A stretch of 64,000 bases of DNA from JBFGCA01 sp041567315 (GCA_041567315.1 JBFGCA010000001.1:52980-116979), one strand, 5' to 3'. Counted from the stretch's first letter, positions 8,527-16,250 are shown. The notes: generated from the sequence alone by a model not told the origin. Numbers and translations are program-made.

Positions 8527-9513
8527 TCAGCCGCGCCCCAGCCGGATGTAGTGGGGATCGCTCAGCCGGTCCAGCAGCGGCACTTCGACCCAGGTGAGCA
8601 CCGCCAGCACCACCACCAGCAGCGCGACCATGATCATCAGCGCCTTCTCGCGGAACAACTCCTCCGGCGCCTGGGCGCGCGACTCGCGCTTGAGCCCCAC
8701 CCTGAGATAGGCGGTGAACAGCGCCGCGAAGAACGGCAGCGACAGCAGGTACTCGACCCGATACTTGATCAGGAAGACGCCGAGGAAGAAGGCCGCCATC
8801 TGGGCGTAGAGAAAGGTGGTGAGCAGCAGCCGGTTCTCGGTGTAGACGCGGAAGGTCGGCCGGTAGTCGCCGAGCGCCGCCAGGGTACCGCCGGCGCTCG
8901 CGCTCCGCAGCTCGGCGAGACGTTTGAGACCCATCAGAAAGGCACCGCCCATCCAGTAGGCGATCAGCAGACTGCTCGGCGGCAGCGTCGTCGAGTCGAC
9001 CATCGCCCAGCCCAGGGTGAGCCGGATCGGGTTGTTGAGCGACTCGGTCAGCACGTCGACGTAGGGCCGCTCCTTGGTGCGCAGCGGCGGCACGTTGTAG
9101 ACCAGGCCGCTGACCAGGAAAAGCGCCGCGGTGGCCAGGAAGAGCGGCGACACCGCGGCGCCCAGCAGCAGCCCGGCCACCGCCAGCAGCAGGTACTCGG
9201 CGACCACCACCCCGCGTGACAGCCGCTTGGCGACCGCCGGCCGGCTGGCCTTCGACGGGTGGAAGGCGTCGCGGGCGGCGTCGAGCCACTCGTTGATCAC
9301 GTAGTTGGCCGAGGCCACCCCAATGGCGCTCGCGAAGCCCAGCAGCAGAGCGGCGGCCAGCCCCGGCGGCGCGCCGCCGCGGAGCAGCCAGGCCAGCGCC
9401 ACCCCGGGGACGATGAAGACGTGCTTGACCCAGTGATCCGGCCGCGCCAGCGCGACGTAGTCGCGCAGCGTCGCCGGCAGGCGCTCGGCGGTGGAGACGG
9501 CGGAGACGGTCAT
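8527..9513 (-). CDS. UbiA-family prenyltransferase (decaprenyl-phosphate phosphoribosyltransferase-like)
   Basis: This 328-residue protein has eight to nine hydrophobic segments. The first aspartate-rich site reads NEWLDAARDAFHPSKASRP, matching the N-D-x-x-D-x-x-x-D-x-x-HP-x-K-x-x-RP signature of the UbiA branch that includes decaprenyl-phosphate 5-phosphoribose synthase. The second site lies in VYNVPPLRTKERPYVDVLTE. The enzyme would transfer a sugar phosphate or aromatic acceptor to or from a polyprenyl chain in the membrane. The HAD phosphatase follows downstream after the tandem repeat. The gene diverges from the secreted gluzincin gene, with 232 bases between the starts. The UbiA call is firm; the exact substrate class is inferred. 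Confidence 0.86.
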   Translation of the reverse strand: MTVSAVSTAERLPATLRDYVALARPDHWVKHVFIVPGVALAWLLRGGAPPGLAAALLLGFASAIGVASANYVINEWLDAARDAFHPSKASRPAVAKRLSRGVVVAEYLLLAVAGLLLGAAVSPLFLATAALFLVSGLVYNVPPLRTKERPYVDVLTESLNNPIRLTLGWAMVDSTTLPPSSLLIAYWMGGAFLMGLKRLAELRSASAGGTLAALGDYRPTFRVYTENRLLLTTFLYAQMAAFFLGVFLIKYRVEYLLSLPFFAALFTAYLRVGLKRESRAQAPEELFREKALMIMVALLVVVLAVLTWVEVPLLDRLSDPHYIRLGRG

Positions 9514-9745
9514 ACGGAGAACCGGGTCGGACGACGGGCGGGCGGGCCGTCGCGAAGCCTATCTCAGCCCCGATTCCCGGCAGCGCTCGGGCGCAGCGGC
9601 CGCTGCCCGTGGCTCGATGCCGTCGCCAACCAGGCCCCGGTGGCGCCGAGCCCGGCGGCGGGGCGGAGTCGAGCAACGGGAAGCTCTGACGGCAGACTCG
9701 CCGTCCGGCCGGCTCGGGACCGGCCGCCTGGGTAGACTCTCGGTC

Positions 9746-11113
9746 GTGGTGCTCTCCGGCTGCCGGGTCCTTCGGTCGTGGCCCGCACGGGTTCCGACCC
9801 TCGCCGCCTCCCTGGTCCTGGCCACCGGACCGGGGGCGGCCCAGGAGGACCGGGCCGATCCGCCCGCGCCGCCACGAGGAGAGGCGGCGGGCGCCGTCGA
9901 GCGGGCCGACGAGCGTTGCGCCGAGGAGGGACCCGTCGGCGAAGACCCGGTACTCGGCAGCCGGTCTGCGATCGGGCTCGACGCCGGGCAGCGGGAGACC
10001 GAGGCGGTCGCCGCCGGCACGCCGCTCCGGGCGCGGCCCGACCCACGGGCGCCGGTGCTGGTGCTGGTCGACCCCGCGGCCGAGCTACCGGTCGTCGAGC
10101 GGCGCCAAGCGTGGGCGAGGGTGCGGTACCAGACGTGGACCGGCTGGGTGGCGGTCGGCGACCCGGCGGCGGCCGGGTCGACCCGGCTGCCGGCCGCCGA
10201 CCCCGCCCGGCCCGCTCCCCAGCGCCTCGAGCTGGCCCGCGAGCTGCTGGGCGCCGCCGGCCGGGAAGGGCGGCTCGGCCCCTACCGGCTGCTGACCGAC
10301 GTCGGGGACCGCGCGCTGCTGGCGGCGCTCGAGGCAGCGGCCGGGGGTCTCGAGGCGGTCTACCGCCAGCGCTACCGGCTCCAGCCCGCGTCGGCCAGTG
10401 GCGAGACAATCGTCCTGTTCGACGCCGAAGCGACCTACCGGCGGTTCGAAGGCGGCAGCGCCGCGCTCGCCGGGCTCGGCACCCTGGGCCACATGAGCCC
10501 CGGCCTGACCGCCACCTTCGCCGCCGGCCGCAGCACCGACGAGATCCGCCGGCTCCTGGTCCACGAACTGACCCACCTGCTCAACGCCCGCGCCCTCGGC
10601 CCCGGCGCCCCCGCCTGGCTCGAAGAGGGCCTCGCCGAGGACCTCGCCTACGGCCGCTTCGACCGCCGAGGCCGCCTCCTCACCGGCACCCTGGGCGGCG
10701 CCAGCCGGCTGTTCGAGAGCGGCCCCCGCGGCCCCACCGTCCTCCAGCAGACCGGCGGCCACGACGCCCTCGCCGCCTTGCTCCGCGCCTGGGACGATCC
10801 CGAGCGGCCGTCGCTCGCCCTCCTCGTCGAGCTACCCTGGCAGGAGTTCGTCGACCCCCGCGGCCGCAAGCTCCGCTACGCGCTGAGCGCCTTCCTCGTC
10901 CGCTACCTCCTCGACGCCCACGACGGCCAGCGCACCGCCCCGTTTCTCAACTACCTCGCCACCGTCGCCGCCGCCCCGGCGGCCGCGCCGCCGCTGTGGC
11001 CCACGCTCGGTCTCGACCCCCGCGCGCTCGAGACGGACCTCCGCCCCTGGCTCGACGACCTGGCTGCCGCCAACGGCGTCCTCCTGCCCGAGCTGGCTCC
11101 CGCGGCAAGCTGA
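9746..11113 (+). CDS. Secreted gluzincin-type metallopeptidase with SH3-like segment
   Basis: The protein has 455 residues if it starts at the GTG at 9746. This start places a signal peptide (hydrophobic stretch ending GPGAAQ) at the N-terminus and lies seven bases after a TAGACT box, as expected for a leaderless message. The frame is open to 9491 but the extra residues look non-coding. After a low-complexity linker, a segment around residues 95-135 (TPLRARPD to TGWVAV) resembles a bacterial SH3 domain. The catalytic domain shows HELTHLLN, then WLEEGLAE about 20 residues later, the HExxH plus downstream Glu arrangement of peptidase MA-like gluzincins. The substrate is unknown; SH3-like domains often bind peptidoglycan. 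Confidence 0.75.
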   Translation: MVLSGCRVLRSWPARVPTLAASLVLATGPGAAQEDRADPPAPPRGEAAGAVERADERCAEEGPVGEDPVLGSRSAIGLDAGQRETEAVAAGTPLRARPDPRAPVLVLVDPAAELPVVERRQAWARVRYQTWTGWVAVGDPAAAGSTRLPAADPARPAPQRLELARELLGAAGREGRLGPYRLLTDVGDRALLAALEAAAGGLEAVYRQRYRLQPASASGETIVLFDAEATYRRFEGGSAALAGLGTLGHMSPGLTATFAAGRSTDEIRRLLVHELTHLLNARALGPGAPAWLEEGLAEDLAYGRFDRRGRLLTGTLGGASRLFESGPRGPTVLQQTGGHDALAALLRAWDDPERPSLALLVELPWQEFVDPRGRKLRYALSAFLVRYLLDAHDGQRTAPFLNYLATVAAAPAAAPPLWPTLGLDPRALETDLRPWLDDLAAANGVLLPELAPAAS

Positions 11114-11308
11114 CCCCACCTGCAGCGCCACACCCGTCGCCTGAGCTTCACGCCGTCGAGAGCCGGCGAGCAGATGTAAAGAAAAGCGAGAACGTCCCCA
11201 ACCACGGCCCTTGCAGAGAGTTTCTGCCGGCCACGGCTAGGATGCTCCTGGAGAGCGCGGTGTCGGTCATGCCGGCCGGCAGCCGACCTCTCGGAAAGGG
11301 GTTCCCCG

Positions 11309-11431
11309 ATGCGATGGATTCGACCGCTCCTGCTGTGGCTGGGCCTGCCCTTCTTCGAGGACGCCGAGCGCATTTCGGGCGCCGGAGACGTGGAGACGCT
11401 ACGAGGCCCGGGCATCGAAGGCAACGGCTAG
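11309..11431 (+). CDS. Small 40-residue ORF with hydrophobic N-terminus
   Basis: This short ORF encodes 40 residues. It is preceded by GGAAAGGGG eight bases before the ATG and followed after 13 bases by a strong intrinsic terminator, so it has the layout of a complete monocistronic unit. The N-terminus (MRWIRPLLLWLGLPFF) is basic, then hydrophobic, like a short export or membrane signal; the C-terminal 24 residues are polar and Gly-rich with no Cys. I do not recognise a family. It converges on the zinc-finger/TPR gene. A secreted peptide, a leader peptide or a regulatory RNA with a chance ORF are all possible. Confidence 0.45.
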   Translation: MRWIRPLLLWLGLPFFEDAERISGAGDVETLRGPGIEGNG

Positions 11432-11444
11432 CCTCCGAGCGCTG

Positions 11445-11480
11445 GAGGGGCACTGCCGTTTCGGTGGTGCCCCTCTTTTC
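11445..11480 (+). terminator. Intrinsic terminator between convergent genes
   Basis: GAGGGGCAC (11445-11453) pairs perfectly with GTGCCCCTC (11467-11475), with a further inner TGCCG/CGGTG pairing, and is followed by TTTTC. It ends the small ORF on the + strand. In reverse it could also stop the zinc-finger/TPR gene, which ends at 11487, although the T-run favours the + direction. This is the best rho-independent terminator in the window apart from 18299-18320. Confidence 0.85.
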
Positions 11481-11486
11481 TTCAGA

Positions 11487-12848
11487 TCAGGATCCGGGCT
11501 GGGGACGCCGCGAGGCCCACTTGACCTCCGGATCTCGCTGCAGCGCTTCCAGGAAGCGGTGGACCCGCTGAATCACGGCCATCGTGGCACCCTCCTCCTC
11601 GACCGATTTCCGCAGAAACGTGAGTGCGGCGAGCGCCTCCCGATGCAGCCCCTTCGCCCGGCAGATCGCCAGGGTTTCCGCGATCAACCTCCTGGCCTGA
11701 GCCACCCACTGCCGCTCCGCATAGGCGGTGGCGAGCTCCAGTGACACCAGAGCCGCCTCGAGGAGCAGTTCGATCTGGAGAAAGCCGTCGCGCGCTTCCT
11801 CGAATCGGGCCGCGGCCTCGCCGAACCTGAGCTTCCTGGCCAGCACCCGGCCCTCCAGCCACGACAGGCGCATCCGGTTGGCCGGCGATCCGAGCTCTTC
11901 GTACAAGGGCCTGGCGTCGACCAGCAGCGAAAGGGCAGCGTCGAGGCAGCCGGTCTCGCAATAGCAGTAGGCGAGGTTGTGATAGAGCGCCACGATCAGA
12001 CCGGGCTCTCTACCCGGGTCGATCAGAGTGGCCGCCTGCGACAGCAGACCCGCCGCCTCGGCGGGTCGACCCATCTCGATCTTCACCAGGGCGGCGTCGA
12101 CCATCACCTTGCCTGCCAGGTGGAAGTCGGCCTGGTCGCGGTACAGGCGGAAGGCGGCAAGCATCTGCCGCAGGGCCTCCTCGAACCTGCCCTCGTCCTT
12201 GATCAGCACCGCCTCGTTATAGATCAGGTAGGCGAGCTCGAGGCGATCTCGCGATCCTTCATTGAACAGGAGCCTGGCCTGGGCGAACGCCTGCCGGCTG
12301 CCCATCAGGTCGGCGCCGATCCTCAGGGCGTTGGCCAGATAGACACGCGCACGACAGCGGAAGTCGTTGATCAGCTCGCGCGGGTAGCGGGCTGCCGGCA
12401 GGGCGTCGGCCGCGACCACGGCGAGGCGGGCGAGCTGGACGGCCTCGGCCGGCTGGGAGCCGAGGCGGCCGTGGCTGGCGGCGCACAGCTCCTTGACCAG
12501 GGCGACGCTCTGGAAGCGCCGGTGGTTGCGCAGAATCGTCAGCTGCCGCAGGTGGGGATGACCGAGCAGCTCGGCGACCAGCTCCGGGGCCGCGGCCTGT
12601 TCGTCGGCCACCTCGCGGGCCAGCTTCCCCGCCTTGCGTCGCACGGACGCCACGCTGGCAGCGTAGGTCGCCCCGCCGGCGGCCCCTCCGCCGGACCCGA
12701 AGCCCAGCCGCTGCCGGGCCACGCGGGTGCATTGCTCGCACCCGCTCAGCAGATGGCGAACCACGGCCCGGGCGCCCTCGCCCGGCCGCACTCGACCGGC
12801 GAGAAACTTCTCCAGCTTCTCGCGGGGTGGGTGATCGGTCGGGGTCAT
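11487..12848 (-). CDS. Zinc-finger (HC2-like) and TPR protein
   Basis: This 453-residue protein has an N-terminal segment RHLLSGCEQC. With the preceding His this gives the H-x3-C-x2-C pattern of zf-HC2 anti-sigma-type zinc binding. The rest, from about residue 95, is a helical array with TPR-like pairs such as AYCYCETGCLDAALSLL, used for protein or peptide binding. I see no membrane segment and no HTH. The start at 12848 is chosen because the conserved region begins there (MTPTDHPPRE); the frame continues upstream to 12902. Similar HC2-TPR proteins recur in acidobacterial genomes, and their role is unknown to me. It faces the 40-residue ORF across a shared terminator. A sensor or scaffold role is inferred. 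Confidence 0.65.
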   Translation of the reverse strand: MTPTDHPPREKLEKFLAGRVRPGEGARAVVRHLLSGCEQCTRVARQRLGFGSGGGAAGGATYAASVASVRRKAGKLAREVADEQAAAPELVAELLGHPHLRQLTILRNHRRFQSVALVKELCAASHGRLGSQPAEAVQLARLAVVAADALPAARYPRELINDFRCRARVYLANALRIGADLMGSRQAFAQARLLFNEGSRDRLELAYLIYNEAVLIKDEGRFEEALRQMLAAFRLYRDQADFHLAGKVMVDAALVKIEMGRPAEAAGLLSQAATLIDPGREPGLIVALYHNLAYCYCETGCLDAALSLLVDARPLYEELGSPANRMRLSWLEGRVLARKLRFGEAAARFEEARDGFLQIELLLEAALVSLELATAYAERQWVAQARRLIAETLAICRAKGLHREALAALTFLRKSVEEEGATMAVIQRVHRFLEALQRDPEVKWASRRPQPGS

Positions 12849-13058
12849 ACCGGCAGGATGGGAACTCCGCGAGCCTACACCAGACCGGCGGTGCGCGCGC
12901 ACCCTCCGCCGCGTGCTTCCCGCTGGCGAAGCCAGGGGTACGGAAATCCTCTAACGAATCAGTTTTCGGCCCTGAGACCGATCCGGCCCGCCAGCTGCAC
13001 CGGGCCGCCACCGACACCGGAGCGGTGCCCGTCGGCCCCACCCGCGTGGCTGCAGGCG

Positions 13059-13226
13059 CTAGTTGAAGATGCCGTCGTTGTTCCCGTCGAGAACGATGTC
13101 CTCCGCGTCGTTGTAGAAGAGATCTCCGTTGGCGTCGTAGAACTTGAGCAGCGGATCCACACCGGGGCAGCCGGTGAACGGCACGCCGCCCTCCAGGCTC
13201 TGGACAGAAGAAGGAGGAGCGAGCAT
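13059..13226 (-). pseudogene. Remnant of a secreted protein gene with EF-hand/dockerin-like end
   Basis: The minus strand encodes 55 residues ending in FYDANGDLFYNDAEDIVLDG and a second loop NNDGIFN before the stop. The D-x-N-G-D and D-G-N-N-D-G loops look like calcium-binding dockerin or EF-hand repeats, so this is probably the C-terminus of a larger exported protein. Upstream the frame soon turns non-coding and stops at about 13310. On the plus strand the same DNA has AAGGAGGAGC followed by ATG at 13225 and a signal-like MRLAATLVGGALA, which leads into no sensible protein. I read the region as gene debris. Confidence 0.4.
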
Positions 13227-13307
13227 GAGACTCGCAGCAACTCTCGTGGGCGGCGCACTGGCGAAGGCACCACCTCCCTCCTCCGGCGCCTTACCGGTGG
13301 AATCTCC

Positions 13308-13799
13308 TCAGCGTTCCGCCTTCATTCTCGCCCGGTGCGCGTCGAGGCGCACCTTCAGGAAGGGGACGCTGTCCAGGCCGATCGGTGTCAGCTTCGCCTT
13401 CATTCTCGACGGCCGTCGGTCGCGCTCGAGGGTCTGGTCGAACGACAAGCGGAGATTCAACAGATACCGGGTGCGCGAGCCGCCCTCGAGGTCGAAGACC
13501 GTCACCGTACACGTCGCTCCGTCCCAGCCGCCGAAGTCGAACCTCTCGATTCGGTCCCCGTTGGACTCGCTGGTGGCGTCGAAGAACACCGAGCCGATCT
13601 CATCGCTGCACCGGACCCACAGATTGAGGATCACCGGCTTCTTGAGCCACATCAGCGTGAGCTCGACGTGGGCCCCACCCGGCCAGAAGCCGTAGGTGTC
13701 GCTGGAATTCGCGGCGGTGATCCGGCCGCGCACCGTCTCGGCATTCGCGACGGCGGCCGCCAGCAGTGCGATCGCGCAGAAATGCCCCGTCTTCGGCAT
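13308..13799 (-). CDS. Secreted protein of unknown function under a c-di-GMP riboswitch
   Basis: The protein has 163 residues with a clear signal peptide (MPKTGHFCAIALLAAAVANA). The mature part is about 140 residues, rich in beta strands, with two Cys (RCSDEIG and ATCTVTVFD) that may form a disulfide. The segment GRITAANSSDTYGFWPGG resembles bacterial pre-peptidase C-terminal (PPC-like) beta-sandwich modules, but I cannot assign a family with certainty. The ATG at 13799 is preceded by GGAGGAGG. The 5' leader holds a GEMM-I riboswitch about 20 bases from the start, so expression should respond to c-di-GMP, which fits a surface or matrix protein. The frame continues upstream to 14147 but crosses the riboswitch. 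Confidence 0.75.
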   Translation of the reverse strand: MPKTGHFCAIALLAAAVANAETVRGRITAANSSDTYGFWPGGAHVELTLMWLKKPVILNLWVRCSDEIGSVFFDATSESNGDRIERFDFGGWDGATCTVTVFDLEGGSRTRYLLNLRLSFDQTLERDRRPSRMKAKLTPIGLDSVPFLKVRLDAHRARMKAER

Positions 13800-13821
13800 G
13801 GTCCTCCTCCGTTCGATCTCT

Positions 13822-13901
13822 GCCCTTCGGCGGCCCGGCGATCTGGAGGTTCTCGGACCCGTGGCTTTGCGCCCCCGGCTTTCGCCGGGTTCGCCCTTGT
13901 C
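13822..13901 (-). promoter_or_regulatory. c-di-GMP-I (GEMM-I) riboswitch aptamer
   Basis: Read on the minus strand, the leader contains the conserved blocks of the GEMM-I aptamer in order. These are AGGGCGAACC, then a P2 stem CCCGGC-GAAA-GCCGGG with the GNRA tetraloop, then GGCGCAAAGCCACGGGTC, a short P3, and finally GCCGGGCCGCCGAAGG. These match the known consensus AGGGCAAACC / CGAAAG / GGACGCAAAGCC / GCCGGGTTGCCGAA with few changes. P3 is unusually small. It contains CCTCC (13845-13849), which could pair with the GGAGG of the ribosome-binding site at 13803-13810, suggesting translational control. The regulated gene is the secreted protein at 13308-13799. Confidence 0.85.
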
Positions 13902-13941
13902 GAGGCCTCTGCAGGCTATGCCACCGGGCCGCGGCGAGCAC

Positions 13942-13960
13942 CGCCCACAAGGGTGGGTGT
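13942..13960 (-). repeat. CCCACCC-type hairpin element, copy 1
   Basis: On the minus strand ACACCCACCCTTGTGGGC forms an imperfect hairpin (CCCAC / GTGGG). It resembles the better copies at 16225, 18279 and 62894. It lies about 50 bases after the stop of the CGNR gene and about 145 bases before the start of the riboswitch-controlled gene, in the same orientation. It may act as a terminator for the first or be part of the leader of the second. Confidence 0.45.
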
Positions 13961-14008
13961 CGACGCCCAGTTCTCTCCCCTGGCCACCGGAAGTTGTCCT
14001 TCCCGGGC

Positions 14009-14632
14009 TCAGCCGCCGGACGCCTGCCGCCGGTGATAGTGGCGGCGGGCCTTGGCGCGGTTGCCGCAGGTGTCCATCGAGCACCAGCGGCGGGAGCGGT
14101 TGCGGCTGGCGTCGAGAAAGAGCCAGGTGCAGCGGCTGCCGTGGCACTCGCGGAGGCGGTCGAGGTCGCCGGTGGTCAGCAGCTCGGCCGCCGAGTGGGC
14201 GATGGGCCCCAGCGGAGCGTCCAGGGACTGCTCGAGGTCGCGCCAGCTCCAGGTGAACGCCTCGCCGGCGGGCTCGAGGCGGAGGCGCCTGGCGGCGGCG
14301 GCGCAGGCGGCGCTCAAGCGCTCGAGATCACCGTTCTCGGCGCTGCGGCCCGCCGCTCGGTCCGAGAAGACACGGTAGATGGCATCGCGCAGCCGGCGCG
14401 CCGCGGCCAGCGCGCGGGCGGCCGCAGCAGCGCGCCGGGCGGCCTGCGCGGCGAGGGCCCGCGCCTCGCCGGCGTCCAGGATGCCGGTCTGGCAGGCGAA
14501 GGCCAGCAGGTCGGGGTAGCTGCGCAGCTTGTCGGTCTCGGGACGGCCGCGGTCCTCCCAGGTGTTGGCGAAGTCCAGGCCCAGGGATCCCCCGGAAAGC
14601 TCGAAGAGCGGCGTCTGCGCGGGTCGGCCCAT
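14009..14632 (-). CDS. CGNR zinc-finger / ABATE-domain transcriptional regulator
   Basis: The 207-residue protein has the two-part layout of the family. The N-terminal ABATE-like domain begins LGLDFANTW (residues 17-25). The C-terminal CGNR zinc finger reads C-x4-C then WCSMDTCGNRAKARRHY, giving the four Cys ligands and the CGNR motif that names the family. The zinc finger probably binds DNA, and the N-terminal domain may sense a small molecule. A TAGAAT box at 14641-14646 lies eight bases before the ATG and there is no Shine-Dalgarno sequence, so the mRNA is probably leaderless. The gene diverges from the DinB-phosphatase operon, which it may regulate; that link is inferred only from position. 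Confidence 0.9.
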   Translation of the reverse strand: MGRPAQTPLFELSGGSLGLDFANTWEDRGRPETDKLRSYPDLLAFACQTGILDAGEARALAAQAARRAAAAARALAAARRLRDAIYRVFSDRAAGRSAENGDLERLSAACAAAARRLRLEPAGEAFTWSWRDLEQSLDAPLGPIAHSAAELLTTGDLDRLRECHGSRCTWLFLDASRNRSRRWCSMDTCGNRAKARRHYHRRQASGG

Positions 14633-14661
14633 CGACCCCGATTCTAACCGATCTGCAGCTC

Positions 14662-14690
14662 TTGACAGGTTATCTCCAGTGCTCTAAGCT
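14662..14690 (+). promoter_or_regulatory. Candidate sigma-70 promoter of the dinB-phosphatase operon
   Basis: TTGACA at 14662-14667 matches the -35 consensus perfectly. Seventeen bases later TAAGCT (14685-14690) is a weak -10. The predicted transcript would start near 14697, 27 bases before the ATG at 14724, leaving room for the strong ribosome-binding site. The overlapping minus-strand promoter of the CGNR gene could compete. Confidence 0.5.
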
Positions 14691-14723
14691 CTAACTTTCA
14701 AAACGTTGTAAGGAGGTTATCCC

Positions 14724-15227
14724 ATGACCACCACCACCGCCAGCCGCCAGGTCGAGACCGCCAACCTCGCCGACCAGTTGGAGCGTGGCTTTCGCGGCGG
14801 CGCCTGGCACGGTCCGGCGGTGGCGCAGTCGCTGGCGGGTGTGGACGCCGCGATCGCCGCCCGCCGGCCGATCCCCGAGGCGCACAGCATCTGGGAGATC
14901 GTTCTGCACCTCGCCGCCTGGATGGACGTGGCCCGGCGCCGGATCGCGGGGGAGGCACTGGGCGATCTGCCGCCCGAGCTCGACTGGCCGGCCGGCGGCG
15001 ACGACGAGGCGGACTGGCAGGCGGCCTTGACGCGCCTCGACGAGGCGCACTGCCGGCTCCACGCCGACGTGCTCTCGCTCGAGGACGGGCGGCTCGACGA
15101 TCCCGTGGCGGGCTCGGACCCGACGGTCCGCGGCCTCCTGCTCGGCGTGCTTCAGCACAACGTCTACCACGCCGGCCAGATCACGCTCTTGAAACGGGCC
15201 GCCTCGGGCTCCGGAGCGGCTCCGTGA
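14724..15227 (+). CDS. DinB-family protein
   Basis: This 167-residue protein belongs to the DinB/YfiT-like four-helix bundle superfamily. The three metal-binding His are visible: H in VLHLAAWMD (helix 2 region), and H-x3-H in LQHNVYHAGQI near the C-terminus. Members are often thiol-dependent transferases or stress-induced proteins of unknown substrate. The ribosome-binding site TAAGGAGGTTATCCC matches the 16S 3' end over almost its full length, so strong translation is expected. The last four bases overlap the start of the phosphatase gene (GTGA), so the two are translationally coupled. The divergent CGNR regulator may control both. Confidence 0.88.
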   Translation: MTTTTASRQVETANLADQLERGFRGGAWHGPAVAQSLAGVDAAIAARRPIPEAHSIWEIVLHLAAWMDVARRRIAGEALGDLPPELDWPAGGDDEADWQAALTRLDEAHCRLHADVLSLEDGRLDDPVAGSDPTVRGLLLGVLQHNVYHAGQITLLKRAASGSGAAP

Positions 15228-16204
15228 GCCCGGGCGAGGCGCTGCTGCGAGAGGAGCTGGCCTCGCGCCGGCGGCGCCTGGCCGAGCTGGCGACGACCCA
15301 GCCCGAGGAGCGGCTCGCCGAGCTGCTGCTGCAGGTGGACGCGGCGCTCGAGCGCCTCGACGGACCGGACTGGGGTCTCTGCGCGGTCTGCCAAGAGGAG
15401 GTCGAGGACCGGCGGCTCGAGACCAATCCGCTGCTGACCGTCTGCCTGGAGTGCCTTTCGGCCGACGAGCGGCGCGCCCTCGAGCGCGACCTGGCGGGCG
15501 CCCACCAGGTGCAGCGCCGGCTGCTGCCGCCGCCCGAGCTGAGCCACGGCGGCTGGCAGATGGCGTGGCTCTGGGAGCCCAAGGGGGCGGTCTCGGGCGA
15601 CCACGTCGACCTGGTGGCGCCGCGCGGCGACGACGAGCCGGTCCATCTGCTGCTCGGCGACGTCGCCGGCAAGGGGGTCGCCGCGTCGCTGCTGCAGTCG
15701 CACCTGCATGCCCTTTTCCGGGCGCTGCTCGATCCCCGGCAGGGACTGGGCGAGCTGCTGGCGCGGGCCAACCGGCACTTCCACCACGCCACCGGGGCCG
15801 GCAGCTACGCCACCCTGGTGGCGGCCCGCCTCCACGGCGACGGCTCGCTCGAGCTGACCAACGCCGGCCACCCCCGGCCGCTGCTCGCCGACCGCCGCGG
15901 CGTGCGGCCGGTCGAGGGCGCCGGGCTGCCGCTAGGGCTGTTCGAGGAGGCGGAGTACTCGGCTCGGCGGCTGCAGCTCGCCGCCGGCGACACCCTGCTG
16001 CTCTACACCGACGGCTGGACCGAGGCGTCGACGGCGCGGGGCGAGTACGGCGTCGGCCGCGCCGCCGCCGCCCTCGGCGCGGCCGCCCAGCTGCCGCTCC
16101 CCGAGCTCCTGGCCGCCTGCCGTGACGACATGGAGCGCTACCTCGCCGGCGGCGCCCGCTCCGACGACTTCACGCTGATGGCGCTGCGCCGCGAGCGGCC
16201 ATAG
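15224..16204 (+). CDS. DksA/TraR-type zinc finger fused to SpoIIE/RsbU-type PP2C phosphatase
   Basis: The protein has 326 residues. Residues 1-85 form a coiled coil and a DksA/TraR-like zinc finger (CAVC then CLEC 25 residues on). Residues 95-325 are a PP2C-type serine phosphatase of the RsbU/SpoIIE class, beginning with the linker helix AHQVQRRLLPP. Metal-binding residues are present in SGDHVD, LLGDVAGKG, YTDGWTEA and SDDFTL. Such phosphatases dephosphorylate anti-anti-sigma factors to free sigma factors. A DksA-type finger in place of the usual PAS, GAF or response-regulator domain is unusual and might place the enzyme near RNA polymerase or sense zinc or redox. The GTG start overlaps the dinB stop by four bases. 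Confidence 0.85.
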   Translation: MSPGEALLREELASRRRRLAELATTQPEERLAELLLQVDAALERLDGPDWGLCAVCQEEVEDRRLETNPLLTVCLECLSADERRALERDLAGAHQVQRRLLPPPELSHGGWQMAWLWEPKGAVSGDHVDLVAPRGDDEPVHLLLGDVAGKGVAASLLQSHLHALFRALLDPRQGLGELLARANRHFHHATGAGSYATLVAARLHGDGSLELTNAGHPRPLLADRRGVRPVEGAGLPLGLFEEAEYSARRLQLAAGDTLLLYTDGWTEASTARGEYGVGRAAAALGAAAQLPLPELLAACRDDMERYLAGGARSDDFTLMALRRERP

Positions 16205-16224
16205 CGACCGGTCCGCCAGACTCC

Positions 16225-16250
16225 ACCCACCGGGGTGGGTCTGACCACCC
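16225..16250 (+). repeat. CCCACC-type switch-like element, copy 2
   Basis: Arm A ACCCACC (16225-16231) pairs with arm B GGGTGGGT (to 16240). Arm B can instead pair with arm C CCACCC (16245-16250). The element lies 21 bases after the phosphatase stop codon and about 200 bases before the phosphoesterase start. It has no T-run, so a simple terminator role is uncertain. Confidence 0.5.

Noticed and set aside
8399..9676. Single frame spanning the UbiA gene and the tandem repeat
   Set aside because: It is out of frame with UbiA and has no coding character; the repeat part merely stays open because its unit is 15 nt.
13225..13695. Plus-strand gene starting MRLAATLVGGALA
   Set aside because: Despite a strong ribosome-binding site the product after residue 20 is antisense to the secreted protein gene and shows no coding character.
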